From an uncultured Rhodoferax sp. (lineage in GTDB: Bacteria > Pseudomonadota > Gammaproteobacteria > Burkholderiales > Burkholderiaceae_C), in NCBI RefSeq assembly GCF_946221635.1, contig NZ_CAMIHB010000008.1, positions 94,873-158,872 on the forward strand: 64,000 bases of DNA, written 5' to 3'. The notes under the pieces were generated by a model, which saw only the letters and a list, made by a program, of their open reading frames with translations, was not told the origin of the DNA and did not search any database. A program made the translations under genes and the position numbers. Below, one piece after another: positions 33,411 through 43,380 of the stretch (positions within the stretch are counted from its first letter, which is position 1; the number at the start of each line of letters is the position of its first letter).

Positions 33411-35096
33411 TCAGCGCCTGCGCAGCAGCCAGACGGCCTCTGCGCGGTCGACGGGGTGGCGCAGCAAAGTATGGGGTGCCCAGAGCGTGCTGTCCACCGA
33501 GGGCCGCACCTCCAGGTCTTCACCGGGTTCACTGAGCAGCCATGCGCAGGTGCTGGTACCCCGACCTTCCACCAGACGAATGTCGCTGTACCACTGGAAG
33601 GCAGACAGGTGCACCGGCTGCAGATCCCCGGCATCCACGCAAGCAGTCTTTGCGATCAGCGGGCCAGTCTGTTGCACCAGTGCACGGTAGCTCTGGGCGT
33701 AGTTCAGCAAGGGCATCCACAGCGTCATCAGGAGCAACCAGCACAAGGCAGCGCCACCAGCCGGCAGCACCAGGCTTTTCCAGATGGCAGCGCGGTGGCG
33801 GCCAACCCGCCATTTCACCAACCAGGCCCAAGCCAGGGTGGCTACCAGCGCCACGGCCAGCGTGAGCAGCGAGAAACTGGCCTGGAAGCCAGGCGCCAAG
33901 CGCGCGACGTTGGCCGCTGGCTGACTGGGAACACCGGTCTGCATGGCGATCCAGACCACCCAAATGGTGATGCCGCAGCCGGAGAAGAACAGCAGGGTGA
34001 ACCAGTCGATCAGGGCGGCCACCTGGCGTTTGAGGGTGGGCAGGGCAAAGGCCGCGAGCGCCGCCAATGCGGGCAGGGCGAGGAGCAGCGTTCGGTCCGG
34101 GTCACTGCCCAACGGTGTGGCGACCACGGTGACCAGGGCGCACCAGGTGGGCCAGACCAGGTGTCGATGTACCTGCCGGCTCAACAGCTGCCAGCGCCAG
34201 CGCCACAAGGTCCAGAGTGCCAGGGGCCAGGCTGGCCAGAGGAACCAGATCAGCAACTGGGCGAAGCCGTCGACCGAGCGCCAGGACAGCGGTGGGACTT
34301 CCATCTTCCAGCGCCAGAGTTGCAGCGCATAGGCTGCAGCGGCAGCCAGCGCCGCATAGCCCAGCAAGGCGGTCAAGGTGGTGCGGCGTGGCATCTCGCT
34401 GCTGCGTCGCTCCAGTCCATGGATGAGTGAGCCGCCCAGCAGGTACAAGGTTGCGAGTACCGGCGCGCCTGACAGGCTCAGGCCCAGCACACCGACGGCG
34501 ATCGCCAGATGCGGGCCCCATTGGCGATGGGGCAGGGCCGCAATACCGTAGAACAACAGCGCGCTACAGGCGAGCTGTGCCAGTGCGGGCGTGGTTTCGT
34601 GGGCGAGCTGGGCCAGGCCGAGGCAGGCGATGAAAGCCAGCACCCCGCCATCGGCCATGGCACGCGCGTAATCGGTGGGCTGGGCCTCGCCGCCAAAGGC
34701 AAAAGCTACCGGTTGGGCAGCCGGGTTGCGTGCGAGGTAATAGGTGCCATACCAACTCGCCAGCAGCGCCAGGCCCAGCAGCAGGCCGAAGGGGACGCGC
34801 ACCGCAAAGTCAGCAGGCCAGCCTGCGGGTGTCAGCTGCAATGCCCAAGCGCCCAGCCAGTAGGGCAGCACGGCGGGCATCTCGGGCGACCAGCCCAGCA
34901 GCGTGGGGGACCACCACGACGATTCACCGCGGGCCAATGCCCCCATGAAGCCCAGCGCCGTAACGTCCGCGCTGCGCCAGGCGTCGCGCCCGATAAATCC
35001 GGCACACACATAACTCAGACACAGCAGCAGCAAGGCCCAGCGGGGCAGGCGACGTACGGCGGATTGGGCAACGATGGCGGGATTGGGGTGTTTCAC
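33411..35096 (-). CDS. Polytopic membrane protein, GT39/ArnT-like glycosyltransferase
   Basis: A 561-residue inner-membrane protein with about 11-12 hydrophobic helices and a C-terminal ~100-residue soluble domain (SYRALVQQTGPLIAKTACVDAGDL...). The first periplasmic loop contains GFIGRDAWRSADV, where ArnT/PMT-type enzymes carry their catalytic acidic residue, so transfer of a lipid-linked sugar to an envelope acceptor is plausible. The acceptor is unknown and the identity to a named subfamily is not clear. It converges on phoR and is downstream of rpmE2, behind a terminator. Confidence 0.65.
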   Translation of the reverse strand: MKHPNPAIVAQSAVRRLPRWALLLLCLSYVCAGFIGRDAWRSADVTALGFMGALARGESSWWSPTLLGWSPEMPAVLPYWLGAWALQLTPAGWPADFAVRVPFGLLLGLALLASWYGTYYLARNPAAQPVAFAFGGEAQPTDYARAMADGGVLAFIACLGLAQLAHETTPALAQLACSALLFYGIAALPHRQWGPHLAIAVGVLGLSLSGAPVLATLYLLGGSLIHGLERRSSEMPRRTTLTALLGYAALAAAAAYALQLWRWKMEVPPLSWRSVDGFAQLLIWFLWPAWPLALWTLWRWRWQLLSRQVHRHLVWPTWCALVTVVATPLGSDPDRTLLLALPALAALAAFALPTLKRQVAALIDWFTLLFFSGCGITIWVVWIAMQTGVPSQPAANVARLAPGFQASFSLLTLAVALVATLAWAWLVKWRVGRHRAAIWKSLVLPAGGAALCWLLLMTLWMPLLNYAQSYRALVQQTGPLIAKTACVDAGDLQPVHLSAFQWYSDIRLVEGRGTSTCAWLLSEPGEDLEVRPSVDSTLWAPHTLLRHPVDRAEAVWLLRRR

Positions 35097-35113
35097 GGGC
35101 GGTTCGGAAGGTC

Positions 35114-35150
35114 AAAAAAAAAGCAGCTCGGAGGACCGGGCTGCCTTTTT
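35114..35150. terminator. Bidirectional terminator between rpmE2 and the GT39-like gene
   Basis: GCAGCTCGG/CCGGGCTGC with an AGGA loop (one G-T pair) is flanked by A9 on the left and CTTTTT on the right. Read on the minus strand it ends rpmE2 with a nine-U tract. Confidence 0.88.
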
Positions 35151-35182
35151 GCAGAGAATTCAGGCGCAGGCCTGATTCCACA

Positions 35183-35440
35183 TTACTTGGCGGCTGTTTT
35201 GCCGAAGCGATTGCGGAACTTCTCGACGCGACCACCCATGTTGTCCACGGACTTTTGGGTGCCAGTGTAGAAGGGGTGGGATTCGCTGGTGGTATCCAGC
35301 TTGAAGAGCGGCAACTCGCGGCCGTCTTCCATCTTGATCGTTTCCTTGGTGTTGGCGCAGGAACGTGTCACGAACTTGAAGCCGTTGGACATGTCCTGGA
35401 AGCACACTTCGCGGTAGTTGGGGTGAATGCCTTCTTTCAT
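35183..35440 (-). CDS. rpmE2: 50S ribosomal protein L31 type B
   Basis: An 85-residue L31 of the zinc-free type B form ([47 protein letters not shown]). The four-Cys zinc ribbon of type A L31 is missing; only two isolated Cys remain. In many bacteria type B L31 replaces type A when zinc is scarce, but here it is in a housekeeping position downstream of rho and may be the sole L31. It ends at a strong terminator. Confidence 0.96.
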   Translation of the reverse strand: MKEGIHPNYREVCFQDMSNGFKFVTRSCANTKETIKMEDGRELPLFKLDTTSESHPFYTGTQKSVDNMGGRVEKFRNRFGKTAAK

Positions 35441-35551
35441 CGTTCTTCCTCAATGTGCGGGAGCCGGACCAGCCACGCGCAACCCTTTGCGCGTTGAATG
35501 CTTGGACTACTTTCCGCAGAAAACCGTGGATTATACAAATAAATCAATGAC

Positions 35552-36814
35552 TTAACCACCCCGGCGCATCATGTCGAAGAACTCGCTGTTGTTCTTCGTG
35601 GCCTTCATCTGCTTGAGCACCATTTCCATGGCCTCGATTTCGTCCATGTTGTAGAGGAACTGGCGCAGGATGCGGGTCTTCTGCAGCACTTCGGGGCTCA
35701 GCAGCAGTTCTTCGCGGCGGGTGCCGGAGCGGTTGAGCTGGATGGAGGGGAACACCCGCTTTTCGTAGAGGCGGCGGTCGAGGTGAATTTCGGAGTTGCC
35801 CGTACCCTTGAATTCTTCAAAGATCACTTCGTCCATACGGCTGCCGGTGTCGACCAGGGCGGTGGCGATGATGGTCAGGGAGCCACCTTCCTCCACATTG
35901 CGGGCCGCACCCAGGAAGCGTTTGGGGCGTTGCAGGGCGTTGGCGTCCACACCGCCGGTCAAAACCTTGCCGGAGCTGGGTACCACGTTGTTGTAGGCAC
36001 GGGCCAGGCGGGTGATGGAATCCAGCAGGATCACCACGTCCTTCTTGAGTTCGACCAGGCGCTTGGCGCGCTCGATCACCATTTCGGCCACGTGGACGTG
36101 GCGGGCGGCGGGCTCGTCAAAGGTGGAGGCAATCACCTCGGCCTTCACGGTGCGCTGCATTTCGGTCACTTCTTCGGGGCGTTCATCCACCAGCAATACC
36201 ATCATGTGGCTGTTGGGGTAGTTGGCGCTGATGGCATGGGCGATGTGCTGCATCATCATCGTCTTGCCGCTCTTGGGCGGGGCCACGAGCAGGGCACGCT
36301 GGCCTTTGCCGATGGGGGCGATCAGGTCGATGATGCGGCTGGTGATGTTCTCTTCGCTCTTGATGTCGCGCTCCAGACGCATCTGCTCCTTGGGGAACAG
36401 GGGCGTCAGGTTTTCAAACATCACCTTGTGCTTGTTGCCTTCAGGTGGGCCGCCGTTGACCTTGTCGAGCTTGTTGAGGGCAAAGTAGCGTTCGCCGTCC
36501 TTCGGCGTACGCACTTCACCTTCGATCATGTCGCCGGTGTGCAGGTTGAAGCGGCGCACCTGGCTGGGGCTGATGTAGATGTCGTCCGTCGACGCGGTGT
36601 AGCTGGTGTCGGGGCTGCGCAGGAAGCCGAACCCGTCCGGCAGGATTTCCAGCACACCGTCCGCAATGATCTGCTCGCCGGCCCGGGCCCGCTTCTTGAT
36701 GATGGCGAACATCAGCTCCTGCTTGCGCATGCGGCCGGTGTTTTCGATTTCAAGTTCTTCGGCTTGCTTGAGGACTTCAGACACGTGCAGTGCCTTGAGT
36801 TCGTTGAGGTGCAT
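35552..36814 (-). CDS. rho: Transcription termination factor Rho
   Basis: A 420-residue hexameric RNA helicase (E. coli 419). The N-terminal RNA-binding domain includes [16 protein letters not shown] and [35 protein letters not shown]. The ATPase domain has Walker A APPKSGKT, the [14 protein letters not shown] block, and [26 protein letters not shown], which includes the Q/R-loop region. There are no insertions. rpmE2 follows 111 bases downstream on the same strand. Confidence 0.98.
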   Translation of the reverse strand: MHLNELKALHVSEVLKQAEELEIENTGRMRKQELMFAIIKKRARAGEQIIADGVLEILPDGFGFLRSPDTSYTASTDDIYISPSQVRRFNLHTGDMIEGEVRTPKDGERYFALNKLDKVNGGPPEGNKHKVMFENLTPLFPKEQMRLERDIKSEENITSRIIDLIAPIGKGQRALLVAPPKSGKTMMMQHIAHAISANYPNSHMMVLLVDERPEEVTEMQRTVKAEVIASTFDEPAARHVHVAEMVIERAKRLVELKKDVVILLDSITRLARAYNNVVPSSGKVLTGGVDANALQRPKRFLGAARNVEEGGSLTIIATALVDTGSRMDEVIFEEFKGTGNSEIHLDRRLYEKRVFPSIQLNRSGTRREELLLSPEVLQKTRILRQFLYNMDEIEAMEMVLKQMKATKNNSEFFDMMRRGG

Positions 36815-36970
36815 GGAATGGGTCCCGGTGAGGGCGTTGACCGATGTTCGGCGGATTACAAAATTCTTTGGGGGGAGGGGAGAGGCAAAACTGGGTAGGT
36901 GCCTCTGCGTTCTAGGCCGGGAATCGGCGCCTGCCTTGGGTCGGACAGGTGAACGGAGATGATTATGACA

Positions 36971-37005
36971 GGAAAACGCAACCGTGCGGCAGTGTCACGG
37001 TTGCG
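36971..37005 (-). terminator. Probable terminator after trxA
   Basis: The 10-bp perfect stem CGCAACCGTG/CACGGTTGCG (36977-36986, 36996-37005) has a 9-base loop. On the minus strand it is followed by TTTTCC. The rest of the rho-trxA gap (36815-36970) presumably holds the rho promoter and leader; I see no open frame there. Confidence 0.7.
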
Positions 37006-37020
37006 GGGACGATTTCAGGC

Positions 37021-37353
37021 TCAGGCCAGCTGCTGGTCGATGAAGGCCGTCAGTTGCGCCTTGCTCAGCGCGCCGACCTTGGTGGCTGCCAGTTGGCCGC
37101 CCTTGAAGAGCATCAGCGTGGGGATGCCACGGATGCCGAACTTCGCGGGGATGTCGCGGTTTTCGTCCACATTCATCTTGGCGATCTGCAGCTTGCCCTG
37201 GTAGGCGGCCGACACTTCGTCCAGGATGGGGGCGATCATCTTGCAGGGACCGCACCATTCAGCCCAGTAGTCCACCAGAATGGGCTGGGCAGCGCCCAGG
37301 ACATCGGCTTCGAAGGTGGCATCGGTAACGTGTTTGATGAGTTCGCTGGCCAT
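37021..37353 (-). CDS. trxA: Thioredoxin 1
   Basis: A 110-residue thioredoxin with the classic active site [18 protein letters not shown] (redox pair CGPC), the cis-Pro loop [14 protein letters not shown] and a C-terminal helix. It is a general dithiol reductant in the cytoplasm, reduced by TrxB. It lies upstream of rho on the same strand, a common trxA-rho pairing, and divergent from addB with only 46 bases between them. Confidence 0.98.
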   Translation of the reverse strand: MASELIKHVTDATFEADVLGAAQPILVDYWAEWCGPCKMIAPILDEVSAAYQGKLQIAKMNVDENRDIPAKFGIRGIPTLMLFKGGQLAATKVGALSKAQLTAFIDQQLA

Positions 37354-37399
37354 GAAGGCTCCTTTGGAAGTTGCTTACAAGAGCTAAAGTTGCGGCATT

Positions 37400-40039
37400 G
37401 TGACAGAAACCAAGTCCCCCCTTCATGCGGCAACGCCTATGGCGAGCATAGCCAAAAGCGATGGCACTTCGGCCCTCAGGGCCTTCAGTTACGGCGATAC
37501 GCACCCCGCCATGGCCCATTGGGTGCACCCCATCCACGGCCTGCTGCCGCGCCTGCAGGCCCAATTGCAGGCGCGCCAGGCCCATCCGGCCCGTACCCTG
37601 GTGTTGCTGCCTTACGCGCAGTTGCTGCCGCTGGCCAACCGCCTCTGGGCGCGCCTCTACCCGGACGGTTTTGCGCCCCGCTTCGAAACCACCCAGAACT
37701 GGGTCACAAGCACCGGCCAACGGACGCTGGATGCACAGGACATCAGCATGGACCCGGCGGTAGACACCCTCACGGCCCAGGCCCTGCTGGCCGCCAGCGG
37801 GGCGCAGGACCAGGAAGGGCTGGCGCAACTGCTGGTGCAGGCGGCCTACCAGCTCGCGCCCTTGGCGGCTGCCGCAGGACCTGCGCAGCGGCCTGAGTGG
37901 GCCCGTGCGGCCCGGCTGCATGCCGGTTTGGGCATGGACAGTCCGGCACTGGCCTGGGAGGCCAGGGTTGCGCGGCTGGCGGTGGAGTGGGCTGCCGTGT
38001 CGTCCTACGCCAGTGATGCCTTGTTTGAGCCGCGCTGGCGCCAGGAGTTGGACCAGCTGGTGCTGGTACAGGGCGCCAGCCAGGAAGCCTTGCCCGCGGG
38101 GTTGGCACCTGTGTGGGGTGACAAGCTGCTGTGCCTGCCGTTGGCGGACGCCGCTCTGGAGCTGGAGCCTGATGCCCTGCCAGCCTTGCACGCCTGCGAG
38201 GACGCGGAGGACGAGGCGCAGCGCACCACGGCGTGCCTGTTACAGCACCTTGCGGCGGACCGTTATCCGGTGGCCTTGGTCAGTGCTGACCGTGCGCTCA
38301 CACGCCGCGTGCGGGCCCTGCTGGATACGGCGGGCGTGGCCGTGCGCGACGAGAACGGCTGGAAACTCTCGACCAGCCACGCGGCGGCGGGCGTGATGGC
38401 GCTGCTGCGTGCGGCGGTCTGGAATGCGAACACCGATGCCGTGCTGGCCTGTCTGAAACTGGCCCCCGCCGGCGCAGAGGCCACGGGCGTGCTGGAGGCC
38501 GCCGTGCGCCGTGACCAGGTGCGCGATTGGCGCGAGGTGGCCTGCAGCCCTGCGGTGGCCAAGAGTGTAGAAGCCCAGGCCCTGTGCGCCGAAGTGGAGC
38601 AGTGGCGTGCTGCGCTGGCGGGGCGCAAACCCCTGGCAGGCTGGCTCGCGGCCCTGCAGCAAACCCTGCAACGCAGTGGGCAATGGACCGGGCTGCAGGA
38701 AGACCCCGCCGGCAGCAAGCTGCTGGCGGTGCTGCGGCTGGCCCCTGCAGACGCGGGCCAGTGGGCCCGATGGCTGGACCAGGCCCTGTGGGCCGGGCAG
38801 CGGCTGGACCTGTCGGAGTTCACGCGCTGGGTCAACCAGGCCCTGGAAGGCGCGAGTTTCCAGCCGGCTTACCCGGAGGAAGAGCAGGTGGTGATCCTGC
38901 CGCTGAGCCAGATGCTGGGGCGGCCCTTTGCCGCTCTGGTGCTGGCGGGTTGTGATGAGGTGCGCCTGAACCCGTCTCCCGAGCCACCCGGCGGCTGGAC
39001 GCCGGCACAGCGGGCGGCGCTGGGCCTGCCCGCGCGCGAGGCGCTGGAGGCCCAACTGCGCCTGGTCTGGCAGCATGCCCTGGCGAGCCCGGCCTGCGAC
39101 GTGTTGTGGCGCCAGAGCGATGACGCCGGGGAGGTGTTGCGGGCCAGTGCGTTGGTACAGCAGCTGCGCCAGCACGCGGGCCTGGCGCCTGACCCGCGCC
39201 CGCTGCGCGATGTGGCCGTGCAACCCTGCCTGCCGCCGCAGGCCACGGCGGCGGCCCTGGCGGTGCACACCCTGTCGGCCAGCAGTTACGAGGACTTGCG
39301 CCATTGTCCCTACCGGTTTTTCGCCCAGCGCATGCTGGGCCTGCGTGCCGCCGACGAACTGGATGCCGAGGTGGACAAGCGCGATTTTGGCCTGTGGTTG
39401 CATGCGGTACTGCAGCAGTTCCACGCCACGCTGGCGGCCCAGCCGACGGCCGAACCGGCCCGGCGCCGAGTGCTGCTGGATGCGGTGGCCGAGGAAGTCA
39501 CTGCAGGGCTGGCCCTGCCTGAGGGCGAGTTCCTGCCCTTTGCCGCGGCCTGGCCAGCGGTGCGCGACGGTTACCTGGATTGGCTGGCCGGACACGAAGC
39601 TGATGGTGCGGTGTTTGACAGCGGCGAAACGCCTCAGCGCCAGCCCCTGGGGGACCTCACCCTCGTCGGACGCATTGACCGGACCGACCGCCTGCCCGAT
39701 GGCACGGTGATGCTGTTGGACTACAAGACCGAATCCCTGGGCAAGACACGCGAACGTACCAAGGCGCCGCTGGAAGACACCCAGATGGCCTTTTACGCCG
39801 CGCTCTTGCCGGACGACACCCTGCGTGCAGCCTATGTCAACGTGGGCGAGCGCGATGGCACGACCTCGGTGGAACAGTCCGAGGTGGTGGTGGCCCGCGA
39901 TGCCCTGCTGGAGGGCCTGCAGTCCGACATGGCACGCATTGCCGCCGGTGCCGCGCTGCCGGCGCTGGGGGAGGGCACGGTGTGCGACTTCTGTCAGGTA
40001 CGTGGCCTGTGTCGCAAAGATTTCTGGGAGGCCGCATGA
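37400..40039 (+). CDS. addB: AddB-like subunit of helicase-nuclease (PD-(D/E)XK)
   Basis: An 879-residue AddB-type protein. The N-terminal part is a degenerate helicase fold without Walker A. The C-terminal nuclease domain has LVGRIDRTDRLPDGTVMLLDYKTES (DYK near residue 774). Four Cys for an Fe-S cluster are placed as in AddB: one in LRHCPYRFF (~636) and three in CDFCQVRGLC (~855-861). With AddA it processes double-strand breaks for RecA loading, replacing RecBCD. The start is uncertain: GTG 37400 is the longest, with ATG 37439 as an alternative. The stop overlaps the addA start (ATGA). Confidence 0.88.
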   Translation: MTETKSPLHAATPMASIAKSDGTSALRAFSYGDTHPAMAHWVHPIHGLLPRLQAQLQARQAHPARTLVLLPYAQLLPLANRLWARLYPDGFAPRFETTQNWVTSTGQRTLDAQDISMDPAVDTLTAQALLAASGAQDQEGLAQLLVQAAYQLAPLAAAAGPAQRPEWARAARLHAGLGMDSPALAWEARVARLAVEWAAVSSYASDALFEPRWRQELDQLVLVQGASQEALPAGLAPVWGDKLLCLPLADAALELEPDALPALHACEDAEDEAQRTTACLLQHLAADRYPVALVSADRALTRRVRALLDTAGVAVRDENGWKLSTSHAAAGVMALLRAAVWNANTDAVLACLKLAPAGAEATGVLEAAVRRDQVRDWREVACSPAVAKSVEAQALCAEVEQWRAALAGRKPLAGWLAALQQTLQRSGQWTGLQEDPAGSKLLAVLRLAPADAGQWARWLDQALWAGQRLDLSEFTRWVNQALEGASFQPAYPEEEQVVILPLSQMLGRPFAALVLAGCDEVRLNPSPEPPGGWTPAQRAALGLPAREALEAQLRLVWQHALASPACDVLWRQSDDAGEVLRASALVQQLRQHAGLAPDPRPLRDVAVQPCLPPQATAAALAVHTLSASSYEDLRHCPYRFFAQRMLGLRAADELDAEVDKRDFGLWLHAVLQQFHATLAAQPTAEPARRRVLLDAVAEEVTAGLALPEGEFLPFAAAWPAVRDGYLDWLAGHEADGAVFDSGETPQRQPLGDLTLVGRIDRTDRLPDGTVMLLDYKTESLGKTRERTKAPLEDTQMAFYAALLPDDTLRAAYVNVGERDGTTSVEQSEVVVARDALLEGLQSDMARIAAGAALPALGEGTVCDFCQVRGLCRKDFWEAA

Positions 40040-43000
40040 GCGACACCGTGCGGGCCACCATCGAGGCCGCCTATGAACATAACGGCCACCATGTGGAGGC
40101 GCAGCGCTTCTATGAGATTGCCTGCGACCCGCGCCGCAGCGTGGCGGTGGAGGCCTGCGCCGGCGCGGGCAAGACCTGGATGCTGGTCTCGCGCATGCTG
40201 CGCGCCCTGCTGGAAGGTGCGCGGCCGCATGAGATCCTGGCCATCACCTTCACCAAGAAGGCGGCGGGCGAGATGCGCCACCGCCTGCAGGAGTGGCTGG
40301 AGGACTTTGCCCAGCAGGACGATGCCACCCTGCGCCGGGAGCTGCAGTTCCGCGGTGTGAGCGGGCCGGTGGATGCGGCGCAGCTGCAGACCCTGCGTGG
40401 CCTGCATGCCCAGCTCCTGGCGGGCGGCCGGCCGGTGCAGATCCGTACCTTCCACAGCTGGTTTGCGGCCTTGCTGGGCAGTGCGCCCTTGGGTGTCCTA
40501 CACAGCCTGGGCCTGCCCACGCAGTACGAGCTGCTGGAGAACGATGCGGTGGCCGTGGCCCTGGTCTGGCGCCGTTTCCAGACCCGTGTGGCGGGCGATG
40601 CCGCGGCGCTGGCGGACTACCGGGAGGCCGTGCGCCTGTACGGCCGCCACCAGACGCACCGGGCGCTGGAGGCCGCGCTGGCCAAGCGCACCGAATTTGA
40701 CCTGGCCGACGTGCAGGGCGTGGTGGACCACTCCGTGCAACCCTTTGCAGTGCAGTTTCCGGCCTTTGCGGGCTTGCAGCATCCCGCCGATCGTTTGCGG
40801 CAAGACAGCGTGCAGGCCCTGTTGTGGGAGAGCGCCAAGGCGCTGGGCCAGTGCAGTGGCAAGACCTGCCAAACTGCCGCCAGCACACTGGAGCGTGCGC
40901 TGACCGAGGGCAACCAGGCCGGCGTGCGCGAAGCGCTGTTCACCAAAACCGGCGGCGCGCGCAAGCTGACGGACAAGTTGGTGGACCTGACCAGCGTGCA
41001 GGCGGCGCAGGCGCTGCTGGACGAGGTACAGCAGGCCGAGCTGCAGCACCAGGCCTGGGCGCACCAGCATCGCATGGCGCGGCTGGCGCGCGGCCTGTTG
41101 CAGGACTACGCCGCCCTCAAGCGCGAACGGGGCTGGCTGGACATGGGCGATCTGGAACGCACAGCGCTGGTGCTGCTGTCCGACAGTGAGCTCAGCGGCT
41201 GGGTGCAGGAGCGGCTGGATGCGCGCGTACGCCATCTGCTGATCGACGAATTCCAGGATACCAATCCCTTGCAATGGCAGGCCCTGCACAGCTGGCTGTC
41301 GGGCTATGCGGGTGCCGGCAACGCGCCCAGCGTGTTCATCGTGGGCGACCCCAAGCAGAGCATCTACCGCTTCCGCCGGGCCGAGCCCCAGGTGTTCCGC
41401 GCGGCCAAGGCCTTTGTGGCCCAGGGCCTGGGGGGCGATCTGTTGAGCTGCGACCACACCCGGCGCAACGCCCCCGGCATCATCGCGGTGGTCAACCAGA
41501 CCATGGGGCAGGCGCAGGACGAAGGCGCCTACCAGGATTTCCGGGCGCACAGCACGGCGTCCACTGCGCAGGCGCAGGTCTTCAAGCTGCCGCGCATTGC
41601 GCGCGAAGCCCAGGCCGACAAGGACGCGGTGGCACCCGAGGCCGCGTGGCGGGACTCGCTGACGCAGCCGCGCGTCGAGGCCGAGGACACGCGCAAGACC
41701 CTGGAATGCCGCCAGGCGGCGCAGTGGCTGGCGGGCTGGATGACACAGACTGGGCTGGGTGCCAAGGACATCATGGTGCTGGCCCGCAAGCGCGAGCGTT
41801 TGGCGCTCATGGAGCAGGAGCTGTCCGCCCTGGGCGTGCCCACGCAGCAGCCTGAAAAGGCGGAGCTGGGCGACTTTGCCGAGGTGCAGGACTTGGTGGC
41901 CCTGTTGGACGTGCTGGTCTCGCCCCAGCACGACCTGGCCCTGGCCCGCGTGCTCAAGTCGCCGCTGTTTTCCGCGAGCGATGACGATCTGGTGGCTTTG
42001 GTGCTGTGCCAGCGCGCTCTGCGGGCTGAGGCCGAGGGGGCAGCGGCTGACACACCACCGCCCAGCTGGTGGCAGACATTGCAGAGCAGCAACCCGGCCG
42101 CACTGCCCGCCGCGCTGGCGCAGGCCGCGCCCACCTTGCGGCGCTGGCAGCACTGGGTGGCCCAACTGCCGCCGCATGACGCATTGAGTGCCATTTACGA
42201 CGATGGCGATGTGCTGGCCCGCTATGTCGCGGCCAGTCCAGCGGTGCAGCGCAGCCGCGTGCTGGCGAATGTGCAGGCCCTGCTCAACGCCGCCTTGCAG
42301 GTGGACGGTGGGCGCTACACCACGGCCTACGGCCTGGTGCGCGCACTGCGGGCGGGGGGCATCCCGGCGCCGGTGCGCGCGCAGGCGGATGCGGTGCGCC
42401 TGCTCACCGTGCACGGTGCCAAGGGGCTGGAGGCCCCGCTGGTGCTGATGCTGGACGCCGACGGCGAAGCCGGCAAAACCGAAACGATGGGCGTGCTGGT
42501 GGACTGGCCGGGCGAAGCGCCGCACCCGCAGCGCTTTGTCTTCCTGGCCAGCGAATCGCGCCCCCCCGCCTGCGTGGCCGATGCACTGGCGCGCGAGCAG
42601 GTTGAACGCCGGCGCGAGGAACTCAATGCCCTGTACGTGGCGCTCACGCGCGCTGCGCAAACCCTGGTGTTCTCCAGCCTGGCCCCGCACCGGGAGAACC
42701 CCGGCAGCTGGTGGCGCCGCCTGGAAAGCCTGGCCCAGGACGCGCCGGCGGTGCCGGCTGCCGCCCTGCCGGCGTCCGCGGATGCCGGAACTGTCTGTCA
42801 GCTCAGAATATTGCCAAATCGGCCTCTAGCCCTCATCAATAATGCGCGAACAGCTCCTGAAATCATAGCAATCAGGCCGACTGGAGACACCCCACCGGCC
42901 CAGGACAGTCTGGACTCCCGCCTGGGTCAAGCCCTGCACCGCTTGTTGGAGTGGGTGCCGGCGGTGCCCGGTGGCCACGCCGAACCGCCCTACACTTGGC

Positions 43001-43380
43001 CCCCCGCCGCCTTGCAGCGGGTGGCGCAGGCGTTTGCGCTGGAGGAGGCGCAAGCCCAGGCCGCTGCAGGCATGGCCCAGGCGGTGTTGCGCGGCGAGGG
43101 CGCCTGGGCCTGGGACAGCGAGGCGCTGGCCTGGCAGGCCAATGAAGTGCCCATCACCCAGCGTGGCCGTGCGCTGCGCATGGACCGCCTGGTGCAGGCG
43201 CGCAGTGGGGAGTGGTGGGTGCTGGACTACAAATCCAGCGTGCAACCGCAACGCGACGCCGCCCTGTGTGCCCAGCTGCGTGGCTACCGCGAGGCCGTGG
43301 CCCTGGCCCATCCGGGTCAGGCTGTACGCGCCGCTTTTTTGACGCCGCAAGGCCAACTGATTGAATTGACTGCTGAATGA
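40036..43380 (+). CDS. addA: AddA-like UvrD/RecB-family helicase-nuclease
   Basis: A 1114-residue SF1A helicase fused to a nuclease. Helicase motifs appear in order: Walker A VEACAGAGKTWML (~45), ITFTKKAAGEMRHRL (Ia), LLIDEFQDTNPLQW (II), GDPKQSIYRFRRAEP (III), and TVHGAKGLEAPLVLMLD (V/VI region). The C-terminal PD-(D/E)XK site is MDRLVQARSGEWWVLDYKSS (DYK ~1064). It is coupled to addB upstream and to the flavoprotein downstream. Residues ~931-945 (LALINNARTAPEIIA) lie between helicase and nuclease domains and are encoded by a dispersed repeat copy. Confidence 0.93.
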   Translation: MSDTVRATIEAAYEHNGHHVEAQRFYEIACDPRRSVAVEACAGAGKTWMLVSRMLRALLEGARPHEILAITFTKKAAGEMRHRLQEWLEDFAQQDDATLRRELQFRGVSGPVDAAQLQTLRGLHAQLLAGGRPVQIRTFHSWFAALLGSAPLGVLHSLGLPTQYELLENDAVAVALVWRRFQTRVAGDAAALADYREAVRLYGRHQTHRALEAALAKRTEFDLADVQGVVDHSVQPFAVQFPAFAGLQHPADRLRQDSVQALLWESAKALGQCSGKTCQTAASTLERALTEGNQAGVREALFTKTGGARKLTDKLVDLTSVQAAQALLDEVQQAELQHQAWAHQHRMARLARGLLQDYAALKRERGWLDMGDLERTALVLLSDSELSGWVQERLDARVRHLLIDEFQDTNPLQWQALHSWLSGYAGAGNAPSVFIVGDPKQSIYRFRRAEPQVFRAAKAFVAQGLGGDLLSCDHTRRNAPGIIAVVNQTMGQAQDEGAYQDFRAHSTASTAQAQVFKLPRIAREAQADKDAVAPEAAWRDSLTQPRVEAEDTRKTLECRQAAQWLAGWMTQTGLGAKDIMVLARKRERLALMEQELSALGVPTQQPEKAELGDFAEVQDLVALLDVLVSPQHDLALARVLKSPLFSASDDDLVALVLCQRALRAEAEGAAADTPPPSWWQTLQSSNPAALPAALAQAAPTLRRWQHWVAQLPPHDALSAIYDDGDVLARYVAASPAVQRSRVLANVQALLNAALQVDGGRYTTAYGLVRALRAGGIPAPVRAQADAVRLLTVHGAKGLEAPLVLMLDADGEAGKTETMGVLVDWPGEAPHPQRFVFLASESRPPACVADALAREQVERRREELNALYVALTRAAQTLVFSSLAPHRENPGSWWRRLESLAQDAPAVPAAALPASADAGTVCQLRILPNRPLALINNARTAPEIIAIRPTGDTPPAQDSLDSRLGQALHRLLEWVPAVPGGHAEPPYTWPPAALQRVAQAFALEEAQAQAAAGMAQAVLRGEGAWAWDSEALAWQANEVPITQRGRALRMDRLVQARSGEWWVLDYKSSVQPQRDAALCAQLRGYREAVALAHPGQAVRAAFLTPQGQLIELTAE
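42826..42870 (+). repeat. Dispersed ~44-bp repeat, copy 6 (inside addA)
   Basis: Begins CTAGCCCTCATCAATAATGC and ends AAATCATAGCA. It is 45 bases, i.e. 15 codons, read LALINNARTAPEIIA in the family frame, at a domain linker. Confidence 0.7.
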